DNA of 64,000 nucleotides from Microcaldota archaeon (lineage in GTDB: Archaea; Micrarchaeota; Micrarchaeia; Norongarragalinales; Norongarragalinaceae), in contig JACQQD010000008.1 of the NCBI GenBank assembly GCA_016207165.1, forward strand, positions 48,386-112,385, read 5' to 3'. The first letter of the stretch is position 1. Each line of letters begins with the position of its first letter. The notes under the pieces are model-generated. The model saw only the letters and a list, made by a program, of their open reading frames with translations. It made no database searches and was not told the origin of the DNA. Below, in pieces: positions 48,170-58,100 of this stretch. A program made the translations under genes and the position numbers.

Positions 48170-50620
48170 GTGCCCTCCAATAACGTTTTTCTGGGTTTCG
48201 CCTTCGTCGTCTTGGTTGGAGCCGCATTCTTTGTGGCGGGCCCCGACCGCGTGATTTCGGGCTTGGTCGTCGGCAAGGAACTGAACTTTGACGGCCCTAC
48301 GTTGGTCAAACCCGACAACGTTTTTCCCCCAGGAAAAAACGACGTTTGCGATGGTGGCCTTTACTATCTTTTCGGGACGTATGATTCACTGGTGAATACG
48401 CCAGACGGGCGAGTCTTTAGCCGCGTTGGTGACGTGGACGGAACCAAGCTGGGCAGCTGTTACCAACTGGCTTCCAGTGGCTCGTCCTCCACCCAATTGG
48501 AAGAAGCGGCTCCTGCCCCCGCACCCGCTGCTGCCGGTACAGTTGCAACCGATTCAACCACTGCTGCCAAAGTCTCCACTTCCGGCTTGACGCTGTACAC
48601 CATGAACAAGTACGGGTTTTACCAGCGGGGCGGGGACCAAGTCCAACCCTCCAAAGACCTTGAAGGTTTTGCCGCGTTTTTGAATGAAAAGCGGGGCGGC
48701 GACGCATCCATCAAGGAAGATATTTTGGTTACCAGTTCGGCGGGGTGCGAGGCTTCGTCCACCGGTGCGTGCCAGCACACCAAGGGCGCCGGTTTCACCC
48801 TCAAGTTGATTCCAGGCCAGGGCGGTGCGTCCGGCGAATTGTTCATCGCCATCCACAATCCGGTGGCCAAAGCGACTTCAGCAAAGACTGAAGCGGAAAC
48901 AACCATTCAGTTGAGTCCTGTCGCTGAGGACCTTGAATTCGCAGAACAACCCTGCGGAGGATTGTATAATCGACCTGGACTAACCGAACTTACGGGACCT
49001 GATTATTGCAGCGGCATTAACGTAGGGAATCAGTGTACTCGCACGGATGGACAACCGGGAATCTGCATAAATCAAAACGCCGAACTTGATTCTCAGTCAC
49101 GCGCTTTCTGCATATGCGATGCTATTGGTTTGCAGTCCATCGGTGCATCTGGGAATCCTGCTTCCGGCGGTTCGGGAGCGGCTTCAGCACCGGCTGAACC
49201 CGTTGAAGTGCAAGCAGACAAGACTCCCGATTTTTCTTCCGCCGTGATGCTGGTCTTGCAGTCCTTGATGCGCGAGGAAACGGACTTGAAGCCGCTCAAG
49301 GCCGCGTTTGACCAGAAGAAATGCGAGGTCAAGTCCAGCACGCCGCTGGAACTCTCCGTCACGTGTACGGCGGACTTCAAGTTGTCCACCGCGGCCACGC
49401 CTCCCGCCAATCCCGTGGAACAAGGCAAGGGCGTGCGCATCGACAAGCTGTACTCGCCGGGCTCCTCCTTTGAAACCAATCTCGAGGTTGATGCGAAGAC
49501 TGGAAAACTTTACTTGGAGTTTTCGTTGGAGCAGGCCTGCGCGAAAAAAGACGAGTGCCAGTATTCTTTGAAGATTGGAACGGTGGACGTCATCGTGAAA
49601 AAGGCGTTGCCGGAAAGTGCGAACCTGGTCCGCAAAATCGTTTACGTTGATTCGAAAGGCAAGGAAGCCGTGCAAAAACTCAAGGAAACCGACACCAAAG
49701 CCGTTCTGACCGTCTACCGCAAGGACGCCGAAAACAAGGACGTCCAGTTTGAAGCGGAAGCCACCGTGAAAGTCTTGCCGAAACCAAAGCCTGAAACGCC
49801 ACAGCCTCCTGTTGGAACCGAGCCTCCCGCTCTCGCAAACCCCCAGCCGCCTCCGACGGGTGGCGGCCCTGGAACCGCGGGGTTGACGGGTGACTCGTTG
49901 TGCACGGGTGGCACTCCAGCGGGCGTTTGCATTGACACCAACACGCAAACGTGTTCCACCACTTTGCTAGACAACCGTTGTTCAGGCGGAAACAACAAGA
50001 AGTGTTGCACGGGCACGGTTTCATCCAAGGCCGGTGGCGGGGGTCCTCAGACGGCGAACGCCTGCAAAGACGGCGGTAATCAATGCGTTGCGGCTTCAAG
50101 CGTTCAAAGTGGCGCAGTAACTTGTTCTAGCCAACCGGCGCTTTCAGGTTGTGCAAGGGGCGAACTTTGTTGCAAAGTGGAATCCGCTCCGGGGGCCCCT
50201 GCGCCTAAGCCTGCAATTGAAGGTCAGGCGTGCGTGGGTGGTTCTACCGGGACTACAGGTACGTGCGTTCAATGGAATCTCTGCGATCAATCAACTTACA
50301 AACGGGAATTGGCAGGTTCTGGCACGTCTTGTAGCGCGAATTACGTTTGTTGCACTCTTTTGGAGAGCCAATCTTGCCCCCAATATGGCAGATCTGCTTG
50401 CTTAGCTCTCGCAACGAAGGGTGTTTGCACTTGGCACCCATACTATGAATGCAAATGCACGAACGAAATTCGTACTAGTTCTTTTGGTTTTGGTACTTCC
50501 GAATGGTGTGAATCCAGATCCAGTTGGGGTCTTTCGTGTCAGGCAGTGCTTGTCGATCCAACTGGTGCAGGCGTTTGTGGCCCGCCTGGAGTTGCTGTAG
50601 TTCAAGCCAAACCCGGTTAG
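48170..50620 (+). CDS. Cys-rich anchored surface protein (816 residues)
   Basis: GTG start at 48170; N-terminal helix NVFLGFAFVVLVGAAFFVAG. The middle holds Ala/Pro-rich linkers and beta regions. The last 250 residues contain three modules ending in a CC pair (KKCCTGT at about 620, ELCCKVE at about 672, YVCCTLL at about 735), each 40-60 residues with six or more Cys, and a final Cys-rich tail. The same module occurs once in giant protein B directly upstream, so the two probably work together. Disulphide-rich, binding type unknown. Confidence 0.7.
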   Translation: MPSNNVFLGFAFVVLVGAAFFVAGPDRVISGLVVGKELNFDGPTLVKPDNVFPPGKNDVCDGGLYYLFGTYDSLVNTPDGRVFSRVGDVDGTKLGSCYQLASSGSSSTQLEEAAPAPAPAAAGTVATDSTTAAKVSTSGLTLYTMNKYGFYQRGGDQVQPSKDLEGFAAFLNEKRGGDASIKEDILVTSSAGCEASSTGACQHTKGAGFTLKLIPGQGGASGELFIAIHNPVAKATSAKTEAETTIQLSPVAEDLEFAEQPCGGLYNRPGLTELTGPDYCSGINVGNQCTRTDGQPGICINQNAELDSQSRAFCICDAIGLQSIGASGNPASGGSGAASAPAEPVEVQADKTPDFSSAVMLVLQSLMREETDLKPLKAAFDQKKCEVKSSTPLELSVTCTADFKLSTAATPPANPVEQGKGVRIDKLYSPGSSFETNLEVDAKTGKLYLEFSLEQACAKKDECQYSLKIGTVDVIVKKALPESANLVRKIVYVDSKGKEAVQKLKETDTKAVLTVYRKDAENKDVQFEAEATVKVLPKPKPETPQPPVGTEPPALANPQPPPTGGGPGTAGLTGDSLCTGGTPAGVCIDTNTQTCSTTLLDNRCSGGNNKKCCTGTVSSKAGGGGPQTANACKDGGNQCVAASSVQSGAVTCSSQPALSGCARGELCCKVESAPGAPAPKPAIEGQACVGGSTGTTGTCVQWNLCDQSTYKRELAGSGTSCSANYVCCTLLESQSCPQYGRSACLALATKGVCTWHPYYECKCTNEIRTSSFGFGTSEWCESRSSWGLSCQAVLVDPTGAGVCGPPGVAVVQAKPG

Positions 50621-50634
50621 AGTCCTGGTTTTGG

Positions 50635-50748
50635 ATGACGGGGTTGGACGGGTTTTCGGATTTCGCTGACGAGCACGGCTTGCCGGCTGAATTTCCTGGG
50701 TGCGGAGCTCGTTTTTTGGGAAGGGTGGTCAGGCGCTCTGTTTTTTGA
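50635..50748 (+). pseudogene. 5' fragment of a giant-protein gene
   Basis: MTGLDGFSDFADEHGLPAEF: 37 codons. Bases 50658-50685 are identical to 52208-52235, inside the start of giant protein C (DFADEHGLP), including third positions. It loses the pattern after GLP and stops at 50748, overlapping the toxin gene end. A partial copy, not a working gene. Confidence 0.7.
50658..50685 (+). repeat. 28-bp direct repeat, left copy
   Basis: Identical to 52208-52235. The two copies flank about 1.5 kb carrying the AbiE-like pair and the promoter of giant protein C. Confidence 0.85.
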
Positions 50749-51355
50749 TTTTTTCGAGGGATTGGGCCTTGAATTTCTTGAAGGAGTGCACGTTTTGGCC
50801 GACGTATTTCAGGTCGTCGGGGTCAAAGGTTTTCACGAGGGAAACCAAGTCTCTTTGGAAATCGTCGAGCCCGTTTTTCTTCAATTGTTTTTTGTAGGTT
50901 TGAAGGTCAAAGGGCGCGTGCATCAAGAGCGTGAGGATGTCGATTTCGTCTTTGCGGCCTTTGACGGAGTCTTTCCGGTCTCGCCAGGCGCCAAGCTTTA
51001 GGATGAGGAGGGTTTCGGGTGAGGCCACAGAAAAGCCCTCGATTTTTTGGGCGTGGCGGGTGATGGTAGTCGGAGGCAACGTCAGCGTGGAGTAGTGCGC
51101 CACGTAGATGTCGATGTCGAAGAATTCGTGCTTGATTTCGTATTTCTTGAGTCGGTCGTTCTTTTGGATGGGATGCGTTTTTTTGAGTTGGTAAATAGTT
51201 TCGTCGCTGACGACGATGTCGATGTCCTTGGATTTGTGTTGGCGCGTCCACAAGTACACGGCCCAGCCGCCAATCAGGGTGAACGCGAATTGTTTCTGGA
51301 TTTTTTGGAGGGCGGTCCAGGACGCGTCGGTGGCGGTTTCAGGCCAGAATTCCAT
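50729..51355 (-). CDS. Nucleotidyltransferase-like toxin (AbiEii-like)
   Basis: A 208-residue protein. FAFTLIGGWAVYLWTRQHKS followed by KDIDIVVSD gives the G-G-x-A/W ... D-x-D active site of the nucleotidyltransferase fold; a third acidic position may be DIDIYVA. The rest (SVASPETLLILKLGAWRDR, GRKDEIDILTLL) is typical for AbiEii/MNT-like proteins. In type IV pairs such enzymes act as toxins, partnered with the upstream regulator. The start overlaps the 51339 gene by 17 nt. Confidence 0.75.
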   Translation of the reverse strand: MEFWPETATDASWTALQKIQKQFAFTLIGGWAVYLWTRQHKSKDIDIVVSDETIYQLKKTHPIQKNDRLKKYEIKHEFFDIDIYVAHYSTLTLPPTTITRHAQKIEGFSVASPETLLILKLGAWRDRKDSVKGRKDEIDILTLLMHAPFDLQTYKKQLKKNGLDDFQRDLVSLVKTFDPDDLKYVGQNVHSFKKFKAQSLEKIKKQSA

Positions 51356-51929
51356 GCAGTTTCCCCTCCAAGGCGTTCAGAAAGTCTTTGGCGTACCAGT
51401 GGGGCAGGTTCCACACGTCGGCGTAGAGGTGCGGGAGGCTGACGGCGTTTTTAGCGGCGGGGATTCCCGAAGGTTTTTCCATGACGAACAAGTTTTTTGG
51501 GCCTTGGGCCGGCGGAAAACGCTTTCTGACTTCGTTTGCGTCCTCTACGTACGCGTAGACTTCGCTGTAATCGGCGGGGACTTGTCCGAAGTGAAGCTTG
51601 AATCCCGTGTAGCCGGTGAAAAGCGTTCCGGCGGGCATGTTTTTCTCGATGTCGCGGGGATTCATGGCGCCGGCCCGCGTACTGTACGCGACGTCTTTTT
51701 CGAGGTTGCGGTGGCTGCACCAGTACCAGAGGATTTTTTTGGCGTCCTGGACGTGGAAGCCTCGGGGACGGATTTGGATGGCGCCGACGCGTTCCAAGGG
51801 TTTGAGGGCCGCGTTGACGGTGGAAAGCGACGCCGGAGAGCGCCGGGCCAGTTCGGCTTGGGTGCCGGTGCTCCGCCCGTTCAACGCATCCTGAAGCAAC
51901 CATGCCCACGCGCATTCGATTCTTTTCAT
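51339..51929 (-). CDS. AbiEi-like antitoxin/regulator with winged helix
   Basis: A 196-residue protein: N-terminal helix-turn-helix (TQAELARRSPASLSTVNAAL with the wing GAIQIRPRGFHV), then a C-terminal domain with GTLFTGYTGFKLHFGQVPAD and LPHLYADVWNLPHWYAKDFL. Order and partner gene match AbiEi-type antitoxins. ATG 51929 fits the TATA-like TTTATATACT at 51951-51960. Confidence 0.72.
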   Translation of the reverse strand: MKRIECAWAWLLQDALNGRSTGTQAELARRSPASLSTVNAALKPLERVGAIQIRPRGFHVQDAKKILWYWCSHRNLEKDVAYSTRAGAMNPRDIEKNMPAGTLFTGYTGFKLHFGQVPADYSEVYAYVEDANEVRKRFPPAQGPKNLFVMEKPSGIPAAKNAVSLPHLYADVWNLPHWYAKDFLNALEGKLHGILA

Positions 51930-51950
51930 CTTTCTAATTTTAAGCACCTT

Positions 51951-51960
51951 AGTATATAAA
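51951..51960 (-). promoter_or_regulatory. Promoter of the AbiE-like pair
   Basis: TTTATATACT on the minus strand, 22-31 bp before the ATG. Just outside it, ATTTCGA (about 51962-51968) and TCGAAAG (about 51976-51982) form an inverted repeat that may be an operator. The gap 51961-52187 has no other gene I can support; a short frame from 52030 is unconvincing. Confidence 0.5.
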
Positions 51961-52155
51961 TATTTCGATAATAGTCGAAAGATTTAATTTTCCTGTTTTT
52001 TTTCGTCAAAAGTGGTCTCAGCGGGCCGGATGCGTGACCGTCAACATGCCGTGGGAGGTGCCGTGTTGGTGATGTTGGACCGAATGCTTGCCAAAGACGC
52101 GAAGCTCCACGTGGATCTTCTTTTGCTGGATTCTGAGTTAGACGGCTGGCTAACG

Positions 52156-52167
52156 CCTTTTTATCCG
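52156..52167 (+). promoter_or_regulatory. TATA-like box of giant protein C
   Basis: CCTTTTTATCCG lies 21-32 bp before ATG 52188. Confidence 0.4.
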
Positions 52168-52187
52168 TTTGACGCCTTCTTTTTGCA

Positions 52188-55100
52188 ATGGTTTTCGACT
52201 CGTTTTTGGATTTCGCTGACGAGCACGGCTTGCCGTTTCGGTCGTGGGCGGAGGCGTTGGAGGAAAAAGGGATTCCTTCCTTTGTGCTGCTTCTCATTCC
52301 GATTCTGGTTTTGGGTGCCGCGGCGTTCGTGCTGTTAAGCCAGGCGCCGTCCACGGGAACCGTAAAGATTTACGCCCAAAGCCAGGACGGGCAAGTTTTG
52401 GAAGGCGTTTCCGTGTCGCTGGTGGGGCCTAACGGCTTCAAAAAAGAGGTTGCGACGAATGCGGGGGGCTTGGCGGCGTTTAGCGACGTGCCGGCGGGCA
52501 CCATTCGCGTGCAGGCGTTCTCCAGTCAAGTGGTTTTGAAGGAACCGGCGTTTGACGTCGTCGTGAAGGCCGGTCAAGTGGCCACGGGCACCGTGTTTTC
52601 GGAGGTTTCCACGCGGCAAAGCGTGGTTTTGACCGTGGATGTGCGCAATGCTGCGGAGGCGACGATTCGCGTGTTTGATTCTAAGGACGGCTTGGTTGAC
52701 ATGGCGTCCGGCGTGACGAGCAATCCGTTTGCCGTGGCTCCGGAGAACACGTACCGCGTGGTGGCGGAAAGCGACGGGTTTTTGCCGGCGGAACAGGACG
52801 TCACCGTGGCGCGGGACGCCGTGTTCGTGGAACTGATTCTCCAGGAAAAAGACAAGCCCACGCAAAGCCAGGTCCACGTCAACGTGTTCCAGCAGGGCTT
52901 GGAGGAAGTGCCGGTTGAAAACGCGTCGGTTCGCATCGTTTCCGGGGATCAGGTGTTGGCGGTTCGCGAGTCCTCGCAAGACGGCTCGATTGTTCCTGTG
53001 GGAGTGCCGTTGGGCGCGAACGTGACGGTTTTGGTGTCCAAGGAGGGCTTTGCGGAGGGCGTGCGGAACTTCAACGCGTCGCGCCTCGAGGAAGTCGTGG
53101 TCGTGGAATTGCAGAAGGGGGTTGCGGCCACGGCGGGAGTGACGATTCGCGTGCGGGATTCGGCGGGTAACCCGGTGTTTTCGCCGATTGTGCGGCTTTT
53201 TGAGAAAGGGCTCTTGAAGGAGGACGTGTTCGCGTCGGACGGCGTCGCTCAATTCGACGTTTCTTCTCTTTCGGATTTGTCGGCGGAAGTCTACAAGTCC
53301 GGTTTCCTGCCCAAACGCGTGGAGTCCTTGCAGCGCGACAATGCCGTGGTGTTGGAACGCGCGTCGGCGAACAATTCGGGGCGCGTGCGCGTGTTGGTGT
53401 TGGACCGCAACGGTTTGGAGGTCTCCGGCGCCGCGGTGCAATTGTTGTCCGAAGGCCAAAAGCCGCTTGGAATCCCGCCCCGGCTTTCCGGAACCGATGG
53501 CGAGCAAGTCTTTGACGACGTGCCGCTGGGGTTGGCTGTGGCGCAAGCCGTTTTGGGTCCGCGCGTGGCGCAAAGCAGTCCGGTGTTGGTCGTGCCTTTG
53601 AACCAATCCAACGAGACGCGGGCGACGGTCCAGTTTGAGCCGGTGGCAGTTGACGTGCCGGTCCGCGTGACGGACAAATTCAGTTCCTCGCCCATTCGCG
53701 GTGCGAAAGTCGTGGTGGCAGACGGGTCGTGCACTACGGCGGCCGATGGCGCGTGTTTGTTGAAGTCGTTGGAAAGCGATGACGCGGTTTTAAGTGCGAC
53801 TGCCAACGGCTTTGAGTCCTTTGAGTCCGCCGCGTTTTCGGTGTACCCCGGCATGCAAGTCGTGCCTGTGGAATTGGTGTCGGCGTCGGTGGCCCGCGAC
53901 GTCAAGTTGTCGTTTGACGGTGTTTTTGATTCGGCGGGAAGGAAAGTCAATTTCCTGGATCCGGTGACGTCGTACGAGGCGCGTTACACCATTTTCCAGC
54001 CCAACGTGTCGTTTTCCAAGGCCGAGGCGTTCATTTCAATTCAAGGCGGCGCCGTGTTGCTTGGCGGCCAGTCCCAAAAAGCGCGGGTGACGAAAGGCGG
54101 GCAGAACGATTTCCAGGAACAGTTCGCGTCCCAGGAAGTCGCCATTACCCCCGAAGGGTTGTTTCCAGCCACCGTGGACGTGCCGGCCGGCGGTCAAGTC
54201 GTTTTCTCCAACGAGGACAACGCCACGCACGTGTTGGCGTTTGACGACGGACAAAGCCTGTCGTTGAATCCCGGCGACAAGCGGTCCCTGGCCTTTAACG
54301 CGGTGGGTTCCTTCGGCTTCAAGTCGCTTCGCTCCGAAACCCTGTCGGGTTTCGTAACGGTCACGGAGCAAGCCGTTTTCGAGGTGGATGACGCGTCGTC
54401 TGTTTTGTTCGAGTATCCTTCCTTTAACGGCTCCAAGCAACTCACCGTGCGCTTCAAAACAAGTCGCGAGGGCGACGTGGTCTTGTCGCACCGATCGGCG
54501 TTTTTCACTCCCGTTGAAGCTTTGCGCGACCCGTTGGAGGGCGTCAAGCAAAGCGGTTCGCTTTCGATTCGGTTCCAGGGCACGTGCGCGGAAAACCTTT
54601 GCGTACAGCACTACTTCGAGTTTGGTGGCAGAACGCACAGGGAATTGGAGTTGCCGTTGGGCGAGCCGGCGGAATTGGTTTTCAACGTGGTGGGCTTGGA
54701 AAAACCGGGTGAAATTCGGTTGGACGCGTCGCCGGGATTGGTTCTGCTTTCCGGCCGCACCGAGACGTCGTCGCTTCAAATCCGTTCCAACGAGTCCTCA
54801 ACCATTCGCATTCCAGCCGGCCGTTCTGAAGTCCGCATTCAATTTGAGGCGCGCCGCCTGGCGGAGGATGCCTCCATTGGCTTTGCCGTGGCCTCGGACA
54901 ACGCGGTTCTGTTCGAGGGTGACGCGTTCCTTCATGTTTTCGCCAAGACGCAGCCCGCGTTGGTCGTGTCGGTTCGGCCCAGCAAGGTGTTGGCGTTGGA
55001 GCAAAGTGCCGTGACGTTTTCCGTCAAGGACGGCTTTGGCGAGCCGGTTTCCGACGCGTTGGTTGTTCTAGGCGATGCGGAGGCCAACCCGTCCAGTCAA

Positions 55101-58100
55101 GTAGGCCAGTACGTCGTGGAATCCCTTCAACCGGAGTCCTTGCAGCCGGTTTCCTTTGAAGTGCGGAAAGAGGGGTTCAAGGTGTTCCGCGGCTCGCTTT
55201 CCGTGGAGGCCCCGGATTTTGTTTTGGAGGTCTCGCCGAGTCTGGTGTCGTTGTCTGTGGATTCCCGCGAAAAACAATCGGCTCCGGTTCAAGTGACGAA
55301 CTTGTTGGGCGACGCCCTTCGCCTCGCCGTTTCCGTGAACGTGGAGTCCGGCGGGGAGTTGACGGACGTTGACGTGTCCACGTCGTCTCTTCGCTTGAAG
55401 GGCCACGAATCGGGTTCCTTTGACGTGTTGGCTTCTTTGAAGGAAGAAGTCATGCAAGTCGCGCGCCGCTCCGGGGCGCTGACCGAGGACGTGCGAGGCA
55501 TCGTGCGCATTCGTTCAACGGCCAAAGGCTTTTCCGACGCCCAGGAAGTCCGCTTCCAAGTCCAAGCCACGCAAAGCCAGCAAAGCCTGGATGACGTGTG
55601 GCTTTTGTCCCCGGATTCCTTGTCGTATTCCTTGGAGCCGCCGCGCACCAAGGCGGAATCGCAGGAGGTCACGGTGTCCAACAACGGGCCGTACCCGTTG
55701 GTCTTCAACGTGGAACAAACGCTGGGGGGGCTTTCCGTTCAACCCGCGTCCTTGGTGATTCCTTCCAACCAAGAAGACGTGTTCACCGTGCGCGCGTCCA
55801 CTCCCAACGAACTCAATTGCTTCAGCGACGACGTGCAACGCCAGGGAGCCATGACGGTTTATGCGTCCTTCCAAGGCATCACGTCCAAGAAAACCGCGCA
55901 AATCAACGTCGACGTTCTGACGTCAAGTCTCGTGTGCGCGCCTCCCAACGGCTACCGCGTCACGCTTCCCGTGGACGCCCGAATGATGTTCCAAAGCGTG
56001 GTGAAGACCAAAGTAAACCCCGACGGCTCGACGGCCGTTTTGTTGCCCGGCGGGCAATTGATGTGGTTTGAATCCGGGGCTTCCGTGACACCCGTGGAAG
56101 CGCAGGTGCCGCCCTCCACCGGCTTCATGTTGGACCGGTCCTTGGTGCAACCGCTTCCGGAAGGCGGTTGGACGGTCCGGTTCCCCGTCCAAGTCGTTTT
56201 AAGCATTCCGGATGACGCGGACCGCCAGCCGTTCGGCGGAGGCCAAACCATCATCACGATTGAGAACGCCCAAATCATTTTGCCGCCGGGAGTCCAATCC
56301 GCCCTGCCGCAGTTGACGCGCCAAGCCTCCAACGAAGTTGTCATTCCACCGCTTTCGCCCGTCACGTTCCGCCGCGTGCCGTTCAACTACGACGCGTACG
56401 CCAACTTGCTGCCTGCGGACTCCGTGGAAGTGCATTTGCCGGCGGACGCGGTGTTGGACTTGCCAGCCGGAACCGTGGAACGCAAGTTGCCCAAGCAGGC
56501 CTCCACCTACGATTATCTTTCGTCGCGGCAATCCACGGAGAATTTGTACAACATCAAGGCCATCCAGTTGCCGGGCGGCGAGCGCTTGGCCTTCGGGGAC
56601 CAAGCCGCGATTTTGATTAACCCAAGTTCCCTTCAAAACAATCCTTCGCAGGTGCGCCTGCCGGCGGATGCGGCGTTGTTTGTTTCACGGCATCGCGTGG
56701 CGCAAGTGGAAAACCGCGACGTTTCCGAGGCGTTTACGTTGACCATGCCGGTACCGTATTCCTTGACTGTTCAAGGCGAGCCGGTGCCTTTTCAAACCGA
56801 AGGCGGGCTTTGGGGGTTGAAAGTCAACGAGAAAGCGACTGTCGAGGCGTCCTGGAAGCCGTCGGTGACCAAGACTTCCTCTCAAAACGTCGTGCGCGTG
56901 GTGCGCGAGAATAGTTTGACGTATCTTTCCGGCGCGTCGGCGCGCATTCCAGTGGACCCCGCTTCTTTGGCTAAGTGCTCGTTCTCGTACGAACACGAGC
57001 AATCGGTGTCGTTCTTGATTCCGCAAGGCGCGTCGCTGTCCAAGAAAGCCGGACGCTATGAAGTCGTTTTGCCTCGGTGCGACGAGACGTCCAAACTCAC
57101 GTTCCACGTGTCGGATTCCGCTCTGGGAACCGCTGACGTGCTGGAGACGCCTGCCATCCGCAAGATCACTTTTCCCGATTCCGCCGAAGTGCTTGGCGAC
57201 TTGTCTGCTTCCGAAGAAAAGCAGGTGACCGTCAAGGGAACCATTGAGTTTGTGGCGTGCCTCAAGGACGAGCAAGGCAAAGACGTGACGGAGACGCTCA
57301 AAACCATGCGCGTGGGCTTCAACGAGAAATCCCTGGTTTCCGTTCCCGAACGCGCGATTCTGGGTTTGTCCAAAGACCAACGGGAAATGGATTTTGAAGT
57401 GTTGACTCCGGTGACTCTCAAACCCGAAGGCGTCACGTCGACTTCCTTGGGAAGTACCAAGAAAATGACGATGGAGCGCCAGGGCCGTCCCGTCACGTTC
57501 GTGGGCCCTCCGGACTACGACCGCACCGGCATCGTCATGGAGCCCGGCTCCGAATTGTTGTTCGTCCCTGTTTGCCAGAAGGGAACCGGTCGCTTGGACA
57601 TCACGGCCACCGCCGAAGACGTCGTGGTCCGCGAAAAAGACAAGACCGAGAAAGCGCCACTGGAAGTGACGTTTTCCAACAAGAACTTCAAGAAATCCGA
57701 GTCCCGCGAGCTGGTGTTGATCAACTCCGGCACGCAGGCCGTGAACTTGGACGGCGTGTCCTCGGAGGCCGACGCTTCGCTTGACCAACGGTACCGGACG
57801 TATTTGACGTCGATTCTGCGCACCGACACGGACCACGCGTTCCTTCAAAGTCCAGGCGTGTTCGGCCAAAAACAGAAACTCCGTTTGGAGGGCCGCGCGC
57901 CGTCGGAAGAACCCCGCCAACACGTGTTCGTCGTGAAACTGGAATTGCCGGATGACATGGTCATCCAAAACCAGTGCATCAAGTCCGAGTTCGACGGCGT
58001 GGCCATGAACGGCGCCTACGTGTTTTCCTTGACGGATTTGAACGGCGACGCGATTTCCGAAAGCCAGAACCACCGCATGCCCGTTATCGTCCGCTTTGAC

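Noticed and set aside
52012..52338. Plus-strand frame before and over the start of giant protein C
   Set aside because: Overlaps the anchor module in another frame, contains the promoter box, and loses any pattern after 52188.
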